NCBI RefSeq assembly: GCF_030249855.1
Contig: NZ_JANURN010000004.1
Span: 124,001 to 188,000, forward strand
DNA from: Helicobacter_B zhangjianzhongii
GTDB lineage: Bacteria; Campylobacterota; Campylobacteria; Campylobacterales; Helicobacteraceae
Length of the DNA stretch: 64,000 bases
Reading direction: 5' to 3'
The translations under genes were made by a program, and so were the position numbers. The notes beneath the pieces are model-generated. The model had not been told where the DNA came from. It did no database searches and saw only the letters and a list, made by a program, of their open reading frames with translations. Positions 1-8,097 of this stretch are shown in pieces (positions within the stretch are counted from its first letter, which is position 1; each line of letters begins with the position of its first letter).

Positions 1-1
1 C

Positions 2-1261
2 GGCTTGGTGGAGAGCTATATCGCCATAGGGCTTAGTATTGGAGCATTGCTTAATTGGAGTTTTGTCGCCAAACGACTTAGAATCTACACAAGCATTATT
101 GCCAATAGCATTACAATCCCTGATTATTTTGAAACGCGCTTTGATGATGATAAGCATATTTTACGCATTATTTGTGCGATTGTGATTTTGGTGTTTTTTA
201 CCTTTTATGTATCTGCTGGGCTTGTCGGTGGGGCGAAACTTTTTGAAAGCACTTTTGGGATCGATTATGCTTATGCCCTTACCACAGGGACTATCATCAT
301 CGTAGCCTACACATTTTTAGGTGGGTATAAGGCAGTGTGCTGGACAGATATGATTCAAGGGCTTTTGATGATGAGTGCTTTAATTATCGTGCCTGTGGTG
401 ATGCTCACAAATCTTGGCGGCTATGATGAGGCGATGAAAATCGTAGCAGATATTAAGCCCAAAGCTCTTTCTATGGGTGAAGGTGTATCAGCCCTTGCGA
501 TCATCTCCGCCCTTGCGTGGGGGCTTGGCTATTTTGGACAGCCACATATTTTGGTGCGCTTCATGTCTATCCGCTCGACTAAAGATATTCCAACTGCTAC
601 GATTGTGGGGATTTCTTGGATGGTGATTTCACTTATTGGGGCTTGTTTTATTGGGATTTTAGGTATTGCGTATGTGCATAAATTTAATCTCTCCTTGCAA
701 GATCCAGAAAAAATCTTTATCGTGATGAGTCAGCTGCTTTTCAATCCTTGGATCGCTGGGATTTTGCTTTCCGCGATTTTAGCAGCGATTATGAGCACAG
801 CTAGCTCACAGCTTCTTGTTTCAAGCTCGACTTTGGCAGAGGATTTTTATCGCCGTATTTTCAAGCAAGATGCTAGCCCACAAATGGTGATGAAAATCGG
901 TAGATTTGGGGTATTACTTGTAGCTGTTTTTGCATTTTTAATCTCTACGGATAAGGATTCTAGTATTTTAAAGATTGTGTCTTATGCGTGGGCAGGCTTT
1001 GGGGCTAGCTTTGGCTCTGTGATGCTCTTTTCACTCTTTTGGAGTAGAATGACACGCATAGGCGCGATCGCCGGAATGATCACAGGCGCGGTAGTGGTGA
1101 TTGTATGGCAAAACTACATTGCTGAGTATATCAAGCTCTATGAAATTGTGCCAGGCTTCCTTGCTGCATCACTAGCGATCATTATCGCAAGCCTTATGAC
1201 AAGCGTGCGCCCAGGCACAAAAGCAGCCTATGACAAAATGATCGCTAATCTACGATCTTAG
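2..1261 (+). CDS. putP: Sodium/proline symporter, 5' end missing
   Basis: Na+:solute symporter family (SSS) protein that imports proline with sodium across the inner membrane. The frame is open from the window edge, so about 80 N-terminal residues of the usual ~490-500 aa protein lie outside. Many hydrophobic membrane segments are visible. The diagnostic Ser-rich stretch (STASSQLLVSSSTLAEDFY, around 798-854) matches the PutP cation/substrate region. The gene ends with TAG followed at once by a perfect hairpin that separates it from convergent mnmA. Family assignment is firm; proline rather than pantothenate specificity is inferred from resemblance to PutP. Confidence 0.9.
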   Translation, partial: GLVESYIAIGLSIGALLNWSFVAKRLRIYTSIIANSITIPDYFETRFDDDKHILRIICAIVILVFFTFYVSAGLVGGAKLFESTFGIDYAYALTTGTIIIVAYTFLGGYKAVCWTDMIQGLLMMSALIIVPVVMLTNLGGYDEAMKIVADIKPKALSMGEGVSALAIISALAWGLGYFGQPHILVRFMSIRSTKDIPTATIVGISWMVISLIGACFIGILGIAYVHKFNLSLQDPEKIFIVMSQLLFNPWIAGILLSAILAAIMSTASSQLLVSSSTLAEDFYRRIFKQDASPQMVMKIGRFGVLLVAVFAFLISTDKDSSILKIVSYAWAGFGASFGSVMLFSLFWSRMTRIGAIAGMITGAVVVIVWQNYIAEYIKLYEIVPGFLAASLAIIIASLMTSVRPGTKAAYDKMIANLRS

Positions 1262-1269
1262 ATTCTATG

Positions 1270-1296
1270 CTAGATTCTAGCTAGCCTAGAATCTAG
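1270..1296. terminator. Hairpin between convergent putP and mnmA
   Basis: Perfect 11-bp inverted repeat, CTAGATTCTAG (1270-1280) and CTAGAATCTAG (1286-1296), with a 5-base loop. It abuts the mnmA stop codon at 1298. The arms consist of the window's recurrent TAGATTCTA motif. It probably acts as a bidirectional terminator; no strong T-run follows, so this is inferred from position and symmetry. Confidence 0.6.
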
Positions 1297-1297
1297 G

Positions 1298-2326
1298 CTA
1301 GCCGATCACCCCTCCTCCTAGCACACATTCTCCATCATACACCACCAACGCCTGCCCCTTTGCCACGCCAAACACCGGCTCTTGCAAATGCGCGACAATC
1401 CTATCATCACACACCTCAAGCCTAGCTTTTGTAGGCTCGGAGCGGTAGCGGATTTTGATGTCATATTCTTTATCATTATAGATCGTGGGTAGGCTGATAT
1501 TGCTTGCTTGGACTAGGTTTTTGGCTAGCTCTTGCTTTTTGCCCACGATGATTTCATTTGCCTTTGGGTCAATATCTAGCACGAAATGCGGCTCTAGCGC
1601 ACCTTTGACACTAAAGCCCTTGCGCTTACCTATGGTGTATTGCATATAGCCCTTGTGGCTGCCTACGATATTGCCCTGCGTATCGCGCACGACTCCGGGG
1701 CTATCGACTTTGGCGTGCTTTTTCAAAATATCAATATAATCTGTTTCAACAAAGCAGATTTCTTGACTCTCTTTATAAGTCTCCAAAGTCCCAAACCACG
1801 GCATCGCCTCAAAGGCTTTGGGCTTGACTTCGCTCTTTAGCATATCGCCAAGTGGGAAAATCAGCCGATCAATGGCATCTTGGGATATGGCATACAAAAA
1901 GTAGCTTTGATCTTTGCCAGAATCCACCGCCTTTGCAATACGCTTTATGCCATTTACTTCTTGTATGCGCGCATAATGCCCGGTGGCGATTTTCTCACAG
2001 CCAAGCTCCATGGCTTTTTGCAATGCGAAGCCAAATTTCATATTAGGATTGCACATAGCACAAGGATTTGGCGTCTCGCCATTTTGATAGGAGCGCACAA
2101 AATAGTCATATACAATCGCCTTAAACTGCTCTTGTGCCTCTAGGACAATAAACTCAAAGCCTAGATTTTTAGCGACTTTCTCGCAGTTTGGGATAAAGAC
2201 TTTATGCTTTTCTTCTTTATCGTGTAGCTTTAGGTAGATCCCAAGCACCTCATAGCCTTGCTGTTGTAGTAAATAAGCTGAGTAGGAGCTATCTACTCCC
2301 CCGCTCATTAGTAACGCAACTTTCAT
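1298..2326 (-). CDS. mnmA: tRNA-specific 2-thiouridylase MnmA
   Basis: Catalyses ATP-dependent 2-thiolation of U34 in tRNA-Lys, -Glu and -Gln in the cytoplasm. The 342-aa product starts with the PP-loop SGGVDSS (residues 8-14), carries the NPCAMCN motif (Cys89, Cys92) and the second catalytic cysteine in SQEICFV (Cys191), and ends with the beta-barrel domain typical of MnmA. Slightly shorter than the ~360-370 aa norm but complete. The ATG at 2326 is preceded by AAGGCG. A TACAAT -10 box on the same strand lies at 2360-2365. Monocistronic and convergent with putP. Confidence 0.95.
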   Translation of the reverse strand: MKVALLMSGGVDSSYSAYLLQQQGYEVLGIYLKLHDKEEKHKVFIPNCEKVAKNLGFEFIVLEAQEQFKAIVYDYFVRSYQNGETPNPCAMCNPNMKFGFALQKAMELGCEKIATGHYARIQEVNGIKRIAKAVDSGKDQSYFLYAISQDAIDRLIFPLGDMLKSEVKPKAFEAMPWFGTLETYKESQEICFVETDYIDILKKHAKVDSPGVVRDTQGNIVGSHKGYMQYTIGKRKGFSVKGALEPHFVLDIDPKANEIIVGKKQELAKNLVQASNISLPTIYNDKEYDIKIRYRSEPTKARLEVCDDRIVAHLQEPVFGVAKGQALVVYDGECVLGGGVIG

Positions 2327-2359
2327 AGATACGCCTTTTAGTGAGATAAATAGGATGTA

Positions 2360-2365
2360 ATTGTA
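2360..2365 (-). promoter_or_regulatory. Putative -10 box for mnmA
   Basis: TACAAT on the minus strand, about 35 bp upstream of the mnmA ATG, fits the sigma-80 -10 consensus used in Helicobacter. No clear -35 is seen, as is usual in this genus. Confidence 0.45.
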
Positions 2366-2483
2366 TCGCTAGAAATCTCACAACCACCTTAACAGCGCAG
2401 TCAAATGGGGAGCAGATATGTAAGTATATGCGCGTGGATCATCGCATACTTTGTAAGCCAATGCCAATAGATTCTAGGCAAGC

Positions 2484-3236
2484 CTAGAATACATAAGAAT
2501 ACCCAACGCTTGTGATCAAATTGCGGCTTGAAAATTCAGTATATGTGGCATTTAGCCCCATATTGTCCTTGAAGCTTGCGGCAATTGTAGGGATACGGAA
2601 GTTTAGCCCTGCTCTATGATGCTTGCCTATCCCCACTTCAAGCCCAATATTTACAGGCAGGATAAATCCAGATCCTAGATTGGCTTCTGTGATAGTCGCT
2701 TGCGCACCTTCTGGGTTTGTTGTCTTAGCTGTGTGCGATCCATACCCTGCCCCAAGCCCAGCATAGACCCCAATGCTTGCTTGACTAAGCTGCACAAAAT
2801 CCCATACCACCTCGACATTAGCACTCACTTGGTGGATTGATTGCATTGCAGAGTTTGTGGTGATAGTAGTAGTCCCGCCACCGCTACCGCCACCACCTTG
2901 CTCTATCTCTGTGCTAGTTCCATTTGATCCATTGACCCCATAATGATAGCTCGCATAAGCACGCACACCAAATGAAGGGACGAAGTAATATCCATACCCA
3001 GCCTTCAATCCCAACGCAGCATAGGGATAGGTGATGTTTTGCGCTTGGGTTGTAGTCTGCTGCTGCTGGTTTGTAGGGATAGGATCTTCCCTAGTGAAGC
3101 CAGCTGCATAGCCTACCTCCGCCCCGATAAATGCGCCACTTTTATCCATACTTTTATCTATACCTTCTGCTTGCAAGCTAGCTAGCAGCACCGCACTCAC
3201 ACCCAAAAATCTTACCCCAAACTTCCTTGCACTCAT
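2484..3236 (-). CDS. Outer-membrane beta-barrel protein
   Basis: A 250-aa secreted protein. The start is placed at the ATG at 3236 (MSARKFGVRFLG) because AGGAG lies just upstream; the open frame extends to 3317 without such support. A signal peptide ends near SLQAEG. The rest alternates glycine- and aromatic-rich strands (GAFIGAEVGYAAGF, YASYHYGVNG) and ends in VGYSYVF, a terminal phenylalanine typical of BAM-assembled barrels. A Gly/Ser/Thr-rich loop near residues 115-130 probably faces outward. It resembles small Helicobacter outer-membrane proteins with no known function. Divergent from tcdA. Confidence 0.75.
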   Translation of the reverse strand: MSARKFGVRFLGVSAVLLASLQAEGIDKSMDKSGAFIGAEVGYAAGFTREDPIPTNQQQQTTTQAQNITYPYAALGLKAGYGYYFVPSFGVRAYASYHYGVNGSNGTSTEIEQGGGGSGGGTTTITTNSAMQSIHQVSANVEVVWDFVQLSQASIGVYAGLGAGYGSHTAKTTNPEGAQATITEANLGSGFILPVNIGLEVGIGKHHRAGLNFRIPTIAASFKDNMGLNATYTEFSSRNLITSVGYSYVF

Positions 3237-3335
3237 ACATTCTCCTTGTAATGACAAATTCAAATCAAACGCGCCACATTGTGAAAATCTAAAGTAAATA
3301 CATTTTAAACAAATCACAAAACACGCTTTTCGTGC

Positions 3336-3341
3336 TACAAT
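3336..3341 (+). promoter_or_regulatory. Extended -10 promoter for tcdA operon
   Basis: TGC-TACAAT (3333-3341), an extended -10 element, lies 31 bases before the tcdA ATG and is the only good promoter match upstream of tcdA, the acidic gene and aguB. Confidence 0.5.
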
Positions 3342-3372
3342 TTCGCCTTACACAATTTCCCTAAGGATTGAT

Positions 3373-4098
3373 ATGCTAGAGCGAGAGCTTGTAAGCACGC
3401 CACAAGAAGAAGCCCAAGATCGCTTCACAAGGTCGCGTTTGCTATTTGGTGATCATTGGACATTTTTACAAAGCAAGCGCGTGCTGATTTTTGGTGTTGG
3501 AGGAGTGGGGGGATTTGCGCTTGATGGCTTGTATCGCTGCGGTGTTACTAATCTCACCATAGTTGATAAAGATCGCTTTGACATCACAAATCAAAACCGC
3601 CAAATAGGCGCAGAATCTATCGGCGAGATAAAAGTCAAGGTGCTAGAGAAACTATATCCGGGCATTGTGGGTATAGAAGCTAGGCTTGATGAGCTATGGC
3701 TAGAAAGCTTTATAGCCCAAAATCCTTCATCTAGTAGCAAGCAATTTTGCGGCTATGATTATGTGATCGATGCTATTGATGATATTCCGGCAAAGATTCT
3801 ACTAGCCAAAGCTTGTGCTTCTATGCCTTATGGGAGATATATCTGCTCCACAGGCTCTGCCAAGAAGTTTGATCCATCGCATATCAAAGTTGCTAGTATT
3901 TGGAAAAGCTATGGCGATAGATTTGCAAGGAAGCTTCGCGATGGATTGAAAAAAGCCGGGTTTAAAGGAGACTACAAAGTCATCTTTAGCCCAGAGCCAC
4001 CTAAATGCAAAGGCTTAGGGAGCTTTAGCGCGGTAACGGCTAGCTTTGGCTTGCAAATCGCAAGTGAAGTAGCAAGAGATATTATAAAGGAGTCGTAA
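3373..4098 (+). CDS. tcdA: tRNA threonylcarbamoyladenosine dehydratase
   Basis: ThiF/E1-like enzyme that uses ATP to cyclise t6A37 to ct6A in tRNA. The 241-aa product (about 268 aa in E. coli) has the family's early motif RSRLLFG, the nucleotide-binding GVGGVGG (residues 41-47), the Asp-rich IVDKDRFDITNQNRQ and the C-terminal FSPEPPKCKGLGS motif. H. pylori homologues were once labelled MoeB. It overlaps the next small gene by one base (TAATG) and probably forms an operon with it and aguB. The family is sure; ThiF, MoeB or HesA roles are less likely because of the TcdA-specific C-terminal motif. Confidence 0.9.
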   Translation: MLERELVSTPQEEAQDRFTRSRLLFGDHWTFLQSKRVLIFGVGGVGGFALDGLYRCGVTNLTIVDKDRFDITNQNRQIGAESIGEIKVKVLEKLYPGIVGIEARLDELWLESFIAQNPSSSSKQFCGYDYVIDAIDDIPAKILLAKACASMPYGRYICSTGSAKKFDPSHIKVASIWKSYGDRFARKLRDGLKKAGFKGDYKVIFSPEPPKCKGLGSFSAVTASFGLQIASEVARDIIKES

Positions 4099-4295
4099 TG
4101 ATAGTGGATTCTAGCAAGCACAATGTGCTTACATACGCAGATTTTAGAAGTCGTGCAGATGATGACTTTGATGATGATATAGAAAATGGGTTTGATGATG
4201 TAGAGAGTGAATGGGATGATGATGAGTGGGAAGATGACTACAATCAATATGATAGCGATGACTATGAAAGTCCAGATTCTGAATATCAAGAGTAG
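4098..4295 (+). CDS. Small, highly acidic protein of unknown function
   Basis: 65 aa; from residue 21 on almost every second residue is Asp or Glu (runs such as DDDFDDDIENGFDD), with Tyr and Trp in between and no Cys or hydrophobic segment. It is probably intrinsically disordered. Translationally coupled to tcdA (TAATG) and followed nine bases later by aguB, so very likely translated. A small ORF occupies the equivalent position between these genes in H. pylori as far as I recall. DNA mimicry, metal or basic-protein binding are possible but only guesses. Confidence 0.6.
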   Translation: MIVDSSKHNVLTYADFRSRADDDFDDDIENGFDDVESEWDDDEWEDDYNQYDSDDYESPDSEYQE

Positions 4296-4304
4296 AGAAG
4301 AGCT

Positions 4305-5183
4305 ATGAGAGATATGATAAAAGTCGCTGCTTTGCAGCATAGATTCTATGGCAGCAGAGAAGAGACGATTGCTTACATACGCCAAGAAGTGCTAAAGCTT
4401 GCAGGAAGTGTGGATCTCATCGCCCTGCAAGAGCTACATCAAAGCGCGTATTTCTGCCAATATGAGAGCGCGGATCTCTTTGATTTGGCTGAAAGCTTTG
4501 AAGCAGATATTGCGCTATTTAGCGATCTAGCAAAGCAGGCAAATGTCGTGCTTGTAACCTCACTTTTTGAAAAACGCGCTAAAGGTCTATATCACAACAC
4601 TGCCGTAGTCTTTGAGCGCGATGGCTCTATCGCAGGCAAATATCGCAAAATGCATATCCCTGATGACCCAAGCTTTTATGAGAAATTCTACTTCACGCCC
4701 GGGGATCTAGGCTTTACCCCCATACAGACAAGCCTAGGGCGGCTTGGCGTGCTTGTGTGCTGGGATCAGTGGTATCCAGAGGCGGCTAGGATTATGGCAC
4801 TAAAGGGCGCGGATCTACTCATCTACCCCACTGCCATAGGCTTTACCCCAAGTGATAGCAATGAGGAGAAATCCCGCCAGCTCCAAGCGTGGCAGATTAT
4901 CCAGCGTGCCCATAGCGTGGCAAATGCCCTCCCACTTATAGCGATCAATCGCGTGGGCTTTGAGCTAGATTCTAGCGGGGCTGGAGAGGGGATAGAGTTT
5001 TTTGGGCATAGCTTTATAAGTGGAGCTCAAGGCGAGATCCTAGCCCAAGCACAAAGCGAGCAAGCAAGCCTAGTGTGTGAGATCGATCTAAATCGCACGC
5101 AAGCCGTGCGGCAAATTTGGCCCTTTTTGCGTGATCGTAGGATTGAGTCGTATGGGGAGATTTTGCAGCGATTTTGCGACTAG
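4305..5183 (+). CDS. aguB: N-carbamoylputrescine amidase
   Basis: Carbon-nitrogen hydrolase that releases putrescine, CO2 and ammonia from N-carbamoylputrescine. The 292-aa product has the whole nitrilase triad: Glu43 in LQELHQ, Lys115 in YRKMHIPDD and Cys152 in LVCWDQWYPE. The WDQWYPE context is characteristic of AguB rather than of beta-alanine synthase, an older label for its H. pylori relative. Last gene of the tcdA operon. The start ATG at 4305 follows AGAAGAG; an internal ATG at 4314 is possible. Confidence 0.9.
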   Translation: MRDMIKVAALQHRFYGSREETIAYIRQEVLKLAGSVDLIALQELHQSAYFCQYESADLFDLAESFEADIALFSDLAKQANVVLVTSLFEKRAKGLYHNTAVVFERDGSIAGKYRKMHIPDDPSFYEKFYFTPGDLGFTPIQTSLGRLGVLVCWDQWYPEAARIMALKGADLLIYPTAIGFTPSDSNEEKSRQLQAWQIIQRAHSVANALPLIAINRVGFELDSSGAGEGIEFFGHSFISGAQGEILAQAQSEQASLVCEIDLNRTQAVRQIWPFLRDRRIESYGEILQRFCD

Positions 5184-5187
5184 CCTA

Positions 5188-5353
5188 GAATCCACTTTTT
5201 CAAGCGATTCAGCTTTGGGATAACATTAGCGCGATTGTGGGATTTTTGAGATAGTCATTACCGCTCTAGGTAACTCCTATCTCAAAAATCCCATAAAGCC
5301 CACTAAGCCTATCCGCAAATCTTAGAATCGTTTGCTCAAAAAGTGGATTCTAA
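5188..5353. repeat. Nested inverted-repeat element
   Basis: Outer arms: CTAGAATCCACTTTTTCAAG then CGATTC (from 5188) and their imperfect complement ending AAAAAGTGGATTCTA (to 5353). Inner arms: GGGATTTTTGAGATAG (about 5239-5254) and CTATCTCAAAAATCCC (about 5276-5291). The whole unit could fold as one long hairpin. It sits between aguB and the NhaC-like gene and could terminate or stabilise mRNA. No transposase or target duplication was identified. Confidence 0.65.
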
Positions 5354-5567
5354 GGAAAACGCTGAAAATGTAAAAACATCGCACAACGAAAAAACAGAAA
5401 GGGTGTTTGATAAAAACACCACAGGCGGCAGGATTTTTGATGAAAAAGCGGGGTTGTGCAGCCTTTTGCGCGGAGATAAGACTGATGGTCTATCGCACAA
5501 GCAAAAGGCAAACTCCCCGCTTTTTCGCAAAAAGCCAACGCCTTTAAAGATAAAACAAAGGAGTCTT
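5343..5567 (+). repeat. Repeat module C upstream of NhaC-like gene
   Basis: This stretch is open in frame with the following gene. Its translation (NAENVKTSHNEKTERVFD, then GGRIFDEK) matches the peptide encoded by part of the insertion in the HAD phosphatase (NAQNVEISQNEKAESVFD, GGRIFH). It is therefore a copy of an interspersed element rather than an N-terminal domain of the transporter, whose own RBS and ATG lie at its end. A GGCAGGATTTTTGATG string at 5432-5447 also recurs at the start of the GT4 gene (21426-21441). Confidence 0.6.
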
Positions 5568-6899
5568 ATGAGTGATCTTACCACCCTAGCGACCAACCCA
5601 GCTCTAATCAGCGTGCTTGTGATGTGCGCTCTTTGCCTGCTGCGCTGCAATGTCTTAATCGCGCTTTTTGCCTCTGCTCTGCTTGCTGGCACACTAAGTG
5701 GCAGTGCGGTGCAGCAAACGATACAAATCTTTATCAATGGTATGAGCTCTAAGCTAGAAATTGCCCTAAGCTATATCCTGCTAGGCTTCCTTGCTTCTGC
5801 CATTACCAAAAGCAATCTCATCACCATAAGTATCTATAAGCTTACGCAGATGTTCCAAAAAGGTGTGATAAAAAGTAGCGTGCTTATCTGCCTTGCGATC
5901 GCGGCTCTCTCTTGCCTTTCGCAAAACCTAATCCCCGTGCATATCGCCTTTATCCCCATTCTAATCCCACCGCTCCTTAGTGTCTTTAATCTCTTAAAAA
6001 TCGATCGCCGCGCCATTGCGTGTGCGCTTACCTTTGGCTTGCAGGCTCCTTATATCACGCTGCCTTTGGGCTATGGGCTATTCTTCCACCAAACAATCAT
6101 TGAAGAGATGAATAAATATGGCTTTGCCATAACGCTTAGTGATACAGCCGGTGTGCTGTGGATCGGCGGGCTTGCTATGCTGCTTGGACTGCTTGTTGCA
6201 ATAATTGGATTCTACTCTCGCCCTAGAATCTACCGCGAGCAAGTGATTGTAGAGCAGCAAGAGTGTATGGAAAATATGCGCTTAGGGCTTGCTGATATTA
6301 GCGTGCTTGTGGGGGCGGTGGTAGCCTTTATCGTGCAGCTTAGCACAAACTCTATGCCACTTGGCGCATTTAGTGGGATTGTGATAATGATCCTAGGCGG
6401 TGGGATTAAGTGGGGGGCTATGGACTCGCTTGTGGATAGTGGGCTTAAGCTTATGGGCTTTATCGCTTTTGTTATGCTCCTAGCTGCTGGCTTTGCTTCT
6501 GTGCTAGAATCTAGCCAAGCCATCACCCAGCTTGTAGAAGTAGGCTCTATGCTTGTAGGGGGTAAATTTGGCGGAGCGGTGCTGATGATTTTACTAGGGC
6601 TTTTTATCACTATGGGGATTGGCTCTTCCTTTGGCACGATCCCAATTATCGCGACTTTTTACTGCCCTTTGTGTGTGCAATTAGGCTTTAGTGTAGAGGC
6701 GACAATTTTGCTCATAGGCATTGCAGCTGCCATAGGCGATGCTGGCTCACCTGCGAGTGATAGCACCATAGGTCCCACCTCTGGGCTTAATGCCGATGGC
6801 AAGCACGATCATATTTGGGATACCTGTGTGCCGACATTTTTAGCCTTTAATGTCCCGCTGCTGCTAGCAGGCGTGATAGGCGCAGTGCTTTTAGGCTAG
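5568..6899 (+). CDS. Na+/H+ antiporter family (NhaC-like) membrane protein
   Basis: 443-aa polytopic inner-membrane protein with about 11-12 hydrophobic segments. The loop GDAGSPASDSTIGPTSGLNADGKHDHIWDT near the C-terminus, and FGTIPIIATFYCP, are typical of the NhaC/YuiF-type antiporter family. The ATG at 5568 follows AAAGGAG and begins MSDLTTLATNPALI; the upstream open frame is repeat sequence. Probably exchanges Na+ or an organic ion for H+, but the substrate cannot be read from sequence. Followed by a TTG-started glycosyltransferase whose RBS overlaps this stop codon. Confidence 0.75.
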   Translation: MSDLTTLATNPALISVLVMCALCLLRCNVLIALFASALLAGTLSGSAVQQTIQIFINGMSSKLEIALSYILLGFLASAITKSNLITISIYKLTQMFQKGVIKSSVLICLAIAALSCLSQNLIPVHIAFIPILIPPLLSVFNLLKIDRRAIACALTFGLQAPYITLPLGYGLFFHQTIIEEMNKYGFAITLSDTAGVLWIGGLAMLLGLLVAIIGFYSRPRIYREQVIVEQQECMENMRLGLADISVLVGAVVAFIVQLSTNSMPLGAFSGIVIMILGGGIKWGAMDSLVDSGLKLMGFIAFVMLLAAGFASVLESSQAITQLVEVGSMLVGGKFGGAVLMILLGLFITMGIGSSFGTIPIIATFYCPLCVQLGFSVEATILLIGIAAAIGDAGSPASDSTIGPTSGLNADGKHDHIWDTCVPTFLAFNVPLLLAGVIGAVLLG

Positions 6900-6907
6900 G
6901 AGGTTTC

Positions 6908-8053
6908 TTGCGCCCACATATTGCTATGCTAGCGGACTTCGATACGACAAAGCGACCCAGACCGCACAGAATGATTTCCGCGCTAAAAGATATTGCCCAG
7001 ATGTTTGTCATCGCGCGAGAAGCGAGCCAAGAAAATGGCGCACGCTGCTTTAGCTTCCCTGCCCCAGAATCTAACGCCCAGACCCGCACCAAAGAGCAAA
7101 ACGCTAGAATCCACTTTTTGTGTGAGCAAGGCGACTTTGCCCCGCTTATCTACACCAAAAACCGCGCAACAATCCCTAAGATGTTAGAATCTCTCCCTAG
7201 GCTTAATCTAATCATTGTCGAAGATCTAGCACTCTTGCCTTTTGCGTGTGATTATAAAGAGAAGTATCCTTGCAAGATTCTAGTGGATTTGCGTGAATTT
7301 TATCCGCTAGAGTATGAAGATAAGCAGTGGCTAGAAGGGCTTGGCAGATTCTTTACTCATTTGTGTAAGCACTACTTGCCAAAGGCTGATTGCTGCTTAT
7401 GCGTAAGCACCCCCATAATAGATCGCTATGCTAAGGACTTTGGTATCACAAGCATTCTTTACTACTCGCTCCCGCCCTACCATAGCCTAACTCCAAGCGC
7501 GATTAGCACGCCTATCAAGCTCATTTATCACGGGCTAATTAGTGAAGAGAGAGGCTCTACTAATCTCCTAGAGCTTGCCAAAGAGCTAGGGGAGGGCTAT
7601 GAGATTTACTGCCAAGTGCTTAGCAACAATAGCAATTTTCTAGCCCAATTTATCGCTCAAGCAGCCCCTATCCCAAACTGCCATATCCTTCCGCCTGTGA
7701 GCTTAGAAGAGATTATCCCTAGCTGCAATGACTTTGATATAGGCATAATCAGCCTGCAAGACACAAGCTTCAACAACAAAAACGCTATGCCAAATAAGCT
7801 TTTTGAATATATCCAAAGCAGGCTTTGCGTGGTAGCTACACCGCTAGATTCTATTAGAGAGTTTTTTAGACATTATGAAGTGGGCATAACTTCTAGCGAT
7901 TTTAGTGCTAGCTCCCTAGCCCAAGCCGTGCGCTCTCTATCACCTGCGCAAATTATGGCGTATAAAATCCGCTCCCACAGCCACGCACAAGAGCTAAGCT
8001 TAGAGAGCAACGCCAAAAAAGCACGCCAAATCGTGCGAGATTTGCTGAAGTAA
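6908..8053 (+). CDS. GT-B fold glycosyltransferase
   Basis: 381-aa protein. The TTG at 6908 is chosen because AGGAGG overlaps the previous stop codon at the right spacing, and the N-terminus MRPHIAMLADFDTTKRPRPHR begins a Rossmann-like strand. The C-terminal half (IKLIYHGLISEERGSTNLLEL, then FNNKNAMPNKLFEYIQSRLCVVATPL) has the donor-binding features of GT4-type enzymes, including the acidic/Asn-Lys-Phe-Glu region. No membrane segment. It probably adds a sugar to LPS or another surface glycan. Translationally linked to the upstream transporter; convergent with the next GT2 gene. Confidence 0.75.
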   Translation: MRPHIAMLADFDTTKRPRPHRMISALKDIAQMFVIAREASQENGARCFSFPAPESNAQTRTKEQNARIHFLCEQGDFAPLIYTKNRATIPKMLESLPRLNLIIVEDLALLPFACDYKEKYPCKILVDLREFYPLEYEDKQWLEGLGRFFTHLCKHYLPKADCCLCVSTPIIDRYAKDFGITSILYYSLPPYHSLTPSAISTPIKLIYHGLISEERGSTNLLELAKELGEGYEIYCQVLSNNSNFLAQFIAQAAPIPNCHILPPVSLEEIIPSCNDFDIGIISLQDTSFNNKNAMPNKLFEYIQSRLCVVATPLDSIREFFRHYEVGITSSDFSASSLAQAVRSLSPAQIMAYKIRSHSHAQELSLESNAKKARQIVRDLLK

Positions 8054-8097
8054 GTCAAAAGTGGATTCTAGTATCTAGCAATCTAGCTATCAAGCCA

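Noticed and set aside
5343..5567. N-terminal extension of the NhaC-like transporter
   Set aside because: The sequence is a repeat module; a strong RBS and ATG at 5568 start the membrane protein.
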